Assembly: GCA_001931875.2 (NCBI GenBank)
Contig: MSJH02000263.1
Span: 1-16,068 of the forward strand
Origin: Byssochlamys sp. IMV 00236
Taxonomy: Eukaryota > Ascomycota > Eurotiomycetes > Eurotiales > Thermoascaceae
DNA: 16,068 bases
Direction: 5' to 3'
Made by a program: the position numbers and the translations under genes. The notes beneath the pieces are model-generated. The model worked only from the letters and a program-made list of their open reading frames with translations, was not told the origin of the DNA and did no database searches. Shown piece by piece: positions 11,729 through 16,068 of the stretch (its first letter is position 1; every line of letters starts with the position of its first letter).

Positions 11729-12087
11729 TTTATGTTTAGAAAAAGAAAGAGATGTGGTGAGAAGAAAGAAGGGAAAGAAAAAGAAAAGGTGAGTTTTATA
11801 AGCACAGCATTTTGACACTTTACAAAAACGGTTACTGTAACAATAATAGCTTATGAACAAATTAAGTAACCAAGAAAAAAAAAAAATATTGAATAGATCC
11901 TTGTTTAGATCATAAAGACACACACATACACACAGACACACAACGTTTGTGTGATATTCCATTGAAAAAAAAAAATCATGTCATCTGGGGAGCCTCCTGC
12001 AGCTATTTATTACTATTGTTTTCCTTTTTTTAGAGATCAAGTAGAGAGATTTAAAAGTGTGTTTATTGTTGTAGTCGTGGTTAAAAT
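11729..12087. other. Intergenic spacer with CA microsatellite and A runs
   Basis: These 359 bases lie between the MGCC gene and the 3' end of the kinase gene, both on the minus strand. The part near 11729-11800 is the CT-rich (minus-strand) leader of the MGCC gene. A CA-type tract spans about 11918-11942, with A runs on both sides. No gene is supported. Confidence 0.6.
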
Positions 12088-12712
12088 TTAGTTCTCTTCC
12101 ATCTGTTCCAATATAGGACACTGATCCAGCAGATGGAAAATGGTATCGATGCGTTCAGGAGTACAATAAGGCTCAGGACTTGGGTCAAGGTAAAGGATTC
12201 TTTGGATTCCTTCCAGTTGATCTATTCTCGGTGGTCTATAATTTCTCATAAACCTTTTCAATATCTGTACACCTGAATCACCAATGACACCTGTAGGATG
12301 ATCCACTCGACACTGTATACGTTCATTACATTCCTTCAGAACCGTATTAGTGATGTTTAATGAAAATAAGGTCATACCTGTTCAGTGGCTGTCAAGACAA
12401 TGCAATCGACAGGCACATTATACTTTTGACCAAGGTCTATCCAAGTCTTTCTTTGCTTTTCGTCAAAATTACAGCGATCGATAACAATACTAAGTTTTTT
12501 GTTCAAGAATCTCTTGGCGTGCATTTCACATGCCTTTCTCGAGCCCATGTCGTCTTGGTTGATTCTTTCCCAACCCTAATTGAATTTGTTATTCATTGAA
12601 AATAACCTTACTGTTGTCTTCTTTTTACCGATTTACATTTCACAAGTTCCTTTGATAGTGTACTTTTTCCTGAACCAGGTAATCCAACCAATAATAATAT
12701 ACGATTTGACAT
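12088..12712 (-). CDS. Small P-loop kinase, PNKP/aprataxin-associated kinase-like
   Basis: Three exons (12712-12629, 12575-12378, 12333-12088) give 528 nt, 175 aa. Residues 10-18, GLPGSGKST, form the Walker A motif with Lys16. INQDDMGSRKACE (33-45) and VIDRCNFDEKQRKTWID (59-75) follow the layout of the kinase domain of polynucleotide kinase and of the kinase half of plant aprataxin-like proteins, with candidate catalytic acids Asp36/Asp37 and Asp61. The next exon gives CNERIQCRVDHPTG (96-109), a lid-type region with arginines. The protein is essentially just this domain: no phosphatase, HIT or FHA domain is visible. The role is inferred as 5'-hydroxyl phosphorylation of nucleic acid or a related small-molecule kinase; the substrate is unknown. 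I chose the ATG at 12712 because it is 9 codons before Walker A; an upstream ATG at 12855-12857 leads into a different frame that misses the P-loop. Confidence 0.85.
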
Positions 12713-13619
12713 TATAAAGATCAACCCTTTCTGCGGCTTCATATGCAGCCATTTCTCTTTTTTTCTGTCGGTCTATAAAAAATGTCACGTCGTTCGGAAA
12801 ACAATTAAATGACCCAAGCTGCGATAAGTGCCTCTCCTTTATATTATATAAATGATTCATAAAGACTTATTTGATAAGATCACTATTGTATATAGATATA
12901 TTGATTAATTGGTGATAAATTGAATCAAGATGGATCAACTAGGAAAGATAAAGAATGAGAGAGAGAGAAAAGGATAAATAGCTTAATGTACGATTGATTA
13001 TGTTAAGATTCTTTATATGAAACAGATGGGATTATCTAATTTAGAGTGTTCTCCCTGTATGTGTCATACAATGCGCACTAAAGAAGTATACAATTTTACC
13101 CAAAAGAGTAATTTCTTTATTTATTTGATTATTGTTGATTGTTGTTATTTTGTTTATTACAAAAAGTCGGAATGTTTAATAGGCCCTCGAATAACATAAT
13201 AATCATAGTCTATTTGACTTCAATATGATGTAAAATTATTATTCTTCATTTTGTTTTGATGCCCAACAAGAGTCCTTTGTGTAGCCTGATTAAAACGCAG
13301 CGTGTGTTTAAACAGATTCCATGCATGAACGACATGACTCGAACTATTCCTTTTATATAAACTCAATGTAGAAAAAAAAAAGACAGAGAGCAAAAAAAAA
13401 AAAAGAGAGAGAGAAAGAGAGATCATAATAGAAAGAGGACAAATAGAAAAAGGAAAATAAGGGATAAGACTTTTGAAGGATTGTTGTTGTTGTTGTTGTT
13501 TAATAAAGAGGGGGGTTATGTTTATAAACTTTGTTTTGAAACTCCTCTTTTCATTAAAACTTTTTGAGTCATTTCCCTTTCATCTTTCTTCTCTTTCTTT
13601 CTTTCTCTGTACTATCAAA
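12713..13619. promoter_or_regulatory. Divergent intergenic region, kinase / bZIP
   Basis: These 907 bases lie between head-to-head genes. They hold a GA-rich patch (12956-12974), a long purine tract of A runs and GAGA (13371-13423), a TTG repeat of about six and a half units (13481-13500), and a CT-rich leader before the bZIP ATG. A 60-codon plus-strand frame at 13018-13199 is AT-driven and has no family features. No other gene is seen. Confidence 0.6.
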
Positions 13620-14481
13620 ATGCAGTTTGAAGATATCGTTGACATGGATTGGCTTAGCTCTGATGCTATTGACCCTACTTTAACTTCTCCTGAAACAGAC
13701 ATCTTTATCAAGCAAGAAGATACTCTAGACACTGGTCTCCTCTCTCCTCCTTCTACTGCTGCAAGTACCTTTGATTGTCTCTATCCTTCTACTACGCAAC
13801 TTATCATGCCCTCAGTTGAACAAATCAAGCAGTTGATCGAACTAGCTAAAAGACAGTTGGCCCTTCGAGAACAACTAACTCCTGAACCCGACGGTATGCC
13901 TAATACCATCCTATCCACACATGATTCAACGGATACTGTTGCCATTCCTGATACAGTATCACCTCAATCACTTATCAAACATGGTAAATCAAGCACAAAA
14001 AGGCGTGCATCAAGTACAAGTCACGCAAGTATGGAGTGTAAAATAGAAGAGAATGAGAAACTGTTGTCTTTGGAAACAATGGCTGAGGCAGATGGAATTG
14101 ATATCAAGAATATGTCATCAAAGGAAAGAAGACAGTTGAGAAATAAAATATCTGCACGTAACTTTCGAGTTAGAAGAAAAGGTAAATATTTTTAGCGTGT
14201 AAGTTTTTTTTTTTTTTTTTTTGTTGACTGTATTTATAGAATATATCAATACACTTGAATCTCAAGTTACTGACCACAAACGAGCAAATGAAAAATTGTT
14301 GCATAGATTAAATATCATAGAAGAAGAGAACAAACAGTTGAAGATGCAAGTTGATTCATTAAAACGACAAAATCAATTACTTCAACAACAAGCAAATAAT
14401 ATCATCAATAAGGATATCAGCATACTCGGATCAAAACCAACAGAGACATATAGACAAGATAACTCAATACTTGTCTCTTAA
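13620..14481 (+). CDS. bZIP transcription factor, two exons
   Basis: Exons 13620-14181 and 14240-14481 (58-nt intron) give 804 nt, 267 aa. The basic region RRQLRNKISARNFRVRRKEY contains the N-x7-R signature (Asn175, Arg183), split by the intron right after RRK. The zipper follows with the canonical ten-residue spacing: Leu193, His200, Leu207, Ile214, Leu221, Leu228, Leu235. The N-terminal half is acidic and Ser/Thr/Pro-rich (MDWLSSDAIDPTLTSPETD), fitting an activation domain, with a short helix EQIKQLIELAKRQLALREQ. It should bind ACGT-core or similar sites as a dimer in the nucleus; targets are unknown. I chose the ATG at 13620 (ATCAAAATG context). An in-frame ATG at 13518 would add 34 hydrophobic residues encoded by the CT-rich leader. 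An AATAAA at 14555-14560 is a good poly(A) signal. Confidence 0.93.
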
Positions 14482-14601
14482 ATACCCTTTCTTTCTTTTT
14501 TTCATCGTTTTGTAACTTGCATTCAAGGGCACTTTTTTAATTTGTTGTAAATATAATAAATTCCCCCCTTTTTTTATTAAGTATTATAAAAATATACACA
14601 A
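14482..14601. terminator. Short tail-to-tail spacer with poly(A) signal
   Basis: Only 120 bases separate the bZIP stop from the stop of the convergent zinc-knuckle gene. The plus-strand AATAAA at 14555-14560 lies 74 bases past the bZIP stop, so 3' ends of the two transcripts probably come close or overlap. Confidence 0.6.
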
Positions 14602-16068
14602 TTAGTTCATTGGACATGCTTCAGATAAATGCTCTAAGCTTCCACAATATCTACAATAACCCTTTATAAAGAAATATTAATATCTTATATTGACTTTTTA
14701 TATGGGCTATATTTACCTTGCATTCAGCACTACTATGGCCTGTCTCGCCACAATTACCACAACGAATGACAGTTGCCTTTGACCACATCTTTCTATGACC
14801 TCGAGTTTGATGGAAACCATGATTGTTACTACTATTATTACTACCACCACTATTCATCTCATCTCTGTAGCCAGCAAATAAATCTTGGTTTTCGAATCCA
14901 GCAGTAGTGCGATCATGATAACCACCTCTTACCTTCTCTTCCAACTCTTTAATACGCGATTCCAATGAGAAGCAGTATCGTTTGGCCTTTTCTAATTCAG
15001 TTTGTTTGCGTGTTTCTAATAATTGCACGGTTTGAGCCTCGCGTTCACGAGCAAGTGCCAAAATCTCTGCATATCTTTGGTTCATCATGGCCATATCCTG
15101 CTGTAATGAGTAGACTGTACTGATCAGTGTACTATTCTCACGGTGAAGGTTCTTGACCATGAGCAGCAACATGTCTTTTCCAAAGTCGTCAATGTTGGCC
15201 GGAAGAGGTTCTTGCAACTGAACAGCAGCTGTGCTCAAAGGTGACATAAACATCGTTTGGCCAGGTGGTGTGAAAGGCAAGATAGGCTTGTTCATCTCCT
15301 TCATGTCGGGTAGACCAGAGGAAGGGGGAGCGATCGATTGTGGCGTGTTTCCAGCTGACGTCAGGTTAGAAGCTTCATTTGTTGTCGTTGTTACGCTCAG
15401 TCCAGGAGGCTTAGACATACTGGCTTGAGAAGCAGAGGGAGTTGGAGTCACAGAGAAACCAGTGTCATTGTTGGAGAACGTAGGTCGCTCCACTGAATCA
15501 AGAGGTGCTGAACTATTAACCTCCCAAGGCACTTGCGCATTGTCCCAGTTAGGTTTGGGAGTTGACTTGCTGTCCTGGAATGTAGCTTCGCGTGAAGAAG
15601 ATTTCTGGCCCCAGTTGTCAGTAAAACCACCTGAAGGTTTACCCCAACCGCCCAAGGATTCTATAAAAACATGGTTAGACTCATCTTTTCTCAGAGAAAA
15701 TAGACACATACCACTAGCACCCTTCAGCGACGACCATCCGTCTTTGACTTCCTTGTCGCTACTCGTAGAAGAAGATCTCCATCCTTCCTTTGTATCTCTT
15801 TGACTGTTTCCAGTAGGCTCCCAGTCTTTCTTTCGTCCCCAACCGCCCATATTGTCCTCGTTCTTCTTGGTCTTTGTTTCCGTATTGTTATTCAATTCTC
15901 TCCAAGACTGGTTGGATGGCCTGTCTTTACGACGCCACTCATGGTCAGATTTCTTAACGTCCTGCTTCATGCTATCCCACGTGTTATTGTGTGTGTTATC
16001 CCATCCATTTGTTCCCTTCGTCTGGGTTTCGTTCTTATCATTCCATCCGCCCGTTCGATCCTTTGTGG
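14602..16068 (-). CDS. GW-rich, coiled-coil, CCHC zinc-knuckle protein (5' end outside window)
   Basis: Exons in the window (-): 16068-15712 (open at the edge), 15660-14717, 14661-14602; 452 whole codons visible. The first 166 visible residues hold 13 tryptophans, six of them as GW (GGWND, NGWDN, GGWGRKKDW, EGWRSS, DGWSS, GGWGKPSGG), in a polar, Asn/Ser/Lys-rich background. A Ser/Thr/Pro-rich linker follows, then a long coiled coil (ENSTLISTVYSLQQDM, MNQRYAEILALARERE, RIKELEEKV), an Asn/Ser/Gly stretch, and two CX2CX4HX4C knuckles: CGNCGETGHSSAEC (14761-14720) and CRYCGSLEHLSEAC (14655-14614), one on each side of the last intron. Knuckles of this type bind single-stranded RNA or DNA; scattered W/GW in disordered sequence is the form of Argonaute hooks. 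An RNA-silencing or mRNA-decay role is inference only. Introns are 51 and 55 nt, GT...AG. Confidence 0.85.

Noticed and set aside
11621..11962. Minus-strand 113-codon frame including MGCC without intron
   Set aside because: Its N-terminal part is leader and microsatellite sequence, and the body is better explained by splicing MGCCISYEK to the downstream exon.
12633..12857. Minus-strand frame starting MNHLYNIKERH
   Set aside because: It passes over the P-loop codons in the wrong frame; the real kinase starts at the ATG at 12712.
13018..13199. 60-codon plus-strand frame with several cysteines
   Set aside because: AT-rich, no recognisable family, no sensible promoter or leader; probably chance.
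15231..15803. Plus-strand frames of 65 and 113 codons
   Set aside because: They are antisense to the GW-rich zinc-knuckle gene, which has clear domains on the minus strand.

Overview
The window looks like nuclear DNA from an early-diverging filamentous fungus, most likely Mucoromycota. Genes are compact and AT-rich. They carry many short introns (44-81 nt in the models here) with GT...AG ends, pyrimidine-rich leaders before the ATG, and fungal Zn2Cys6 and bZIP regulators. The order was inferred from gene style only; no species marker is present. Every exon model below was built by hand from reading frame, splice-site consensus and family resemblance, and each closes to a whole number of codons.

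Layout. 1-725: no convincing gene. 726-3616 (-): a complete 12-exon muskelin (763 aa), a kelch/discoidin/LisH-CTLH protein of the CTLH (GID) E3 ligase family. 3617-6526: about 2.9 kb of decayed sequence, with a broken coding-like frame just upstream of muskelin, a Tc1/mariner transposase pseudogene (4072-5015, -), an unassigned 65-codon frame (5109-5306, +) and a possible second transposase fragment (5642-6060, +). 6527-7093 (+): a short Zn2Cys6 transcription factor. 7394-9095 (-): seven-exon kynureninase (462 aa), converging on it. 9699-11231 (+): four-exon SLC35/TPT-family transporter (456 aa), divergent from kynureninase. 11377-11728 (-): a 99-aa protein with an acylated-type MGCC N-terminus. 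12088-12712 (-): a 175-aa P-loop kinase. 13620-14481 (+): two-exon bZIP factor (267 aa). 14602 to the right edge (-): the 3' part of a tryptophan/GW-rich, coiled-coil, CCHC-knuckle protein, open at its 5' end.

No operon logic applies, and the genes do not form an obvious shared pathway: kynureninase is NAD+/tryptophan metabolism, muskelin is ubiquitin ligase, the transporter is probably Golgi/ER, and two are transcription factors. The most interesting items are the GW-rich zinc-knuckle protein (a possible Argonaute-hook protein), the MGCC mini-protein, the stand-alone nucleic-acid-kinase-like protein, and the unassigned coding-like frames in the decayed block. I found no tRNA, rRNA, CRISPR array or clearly new multi-gene system.
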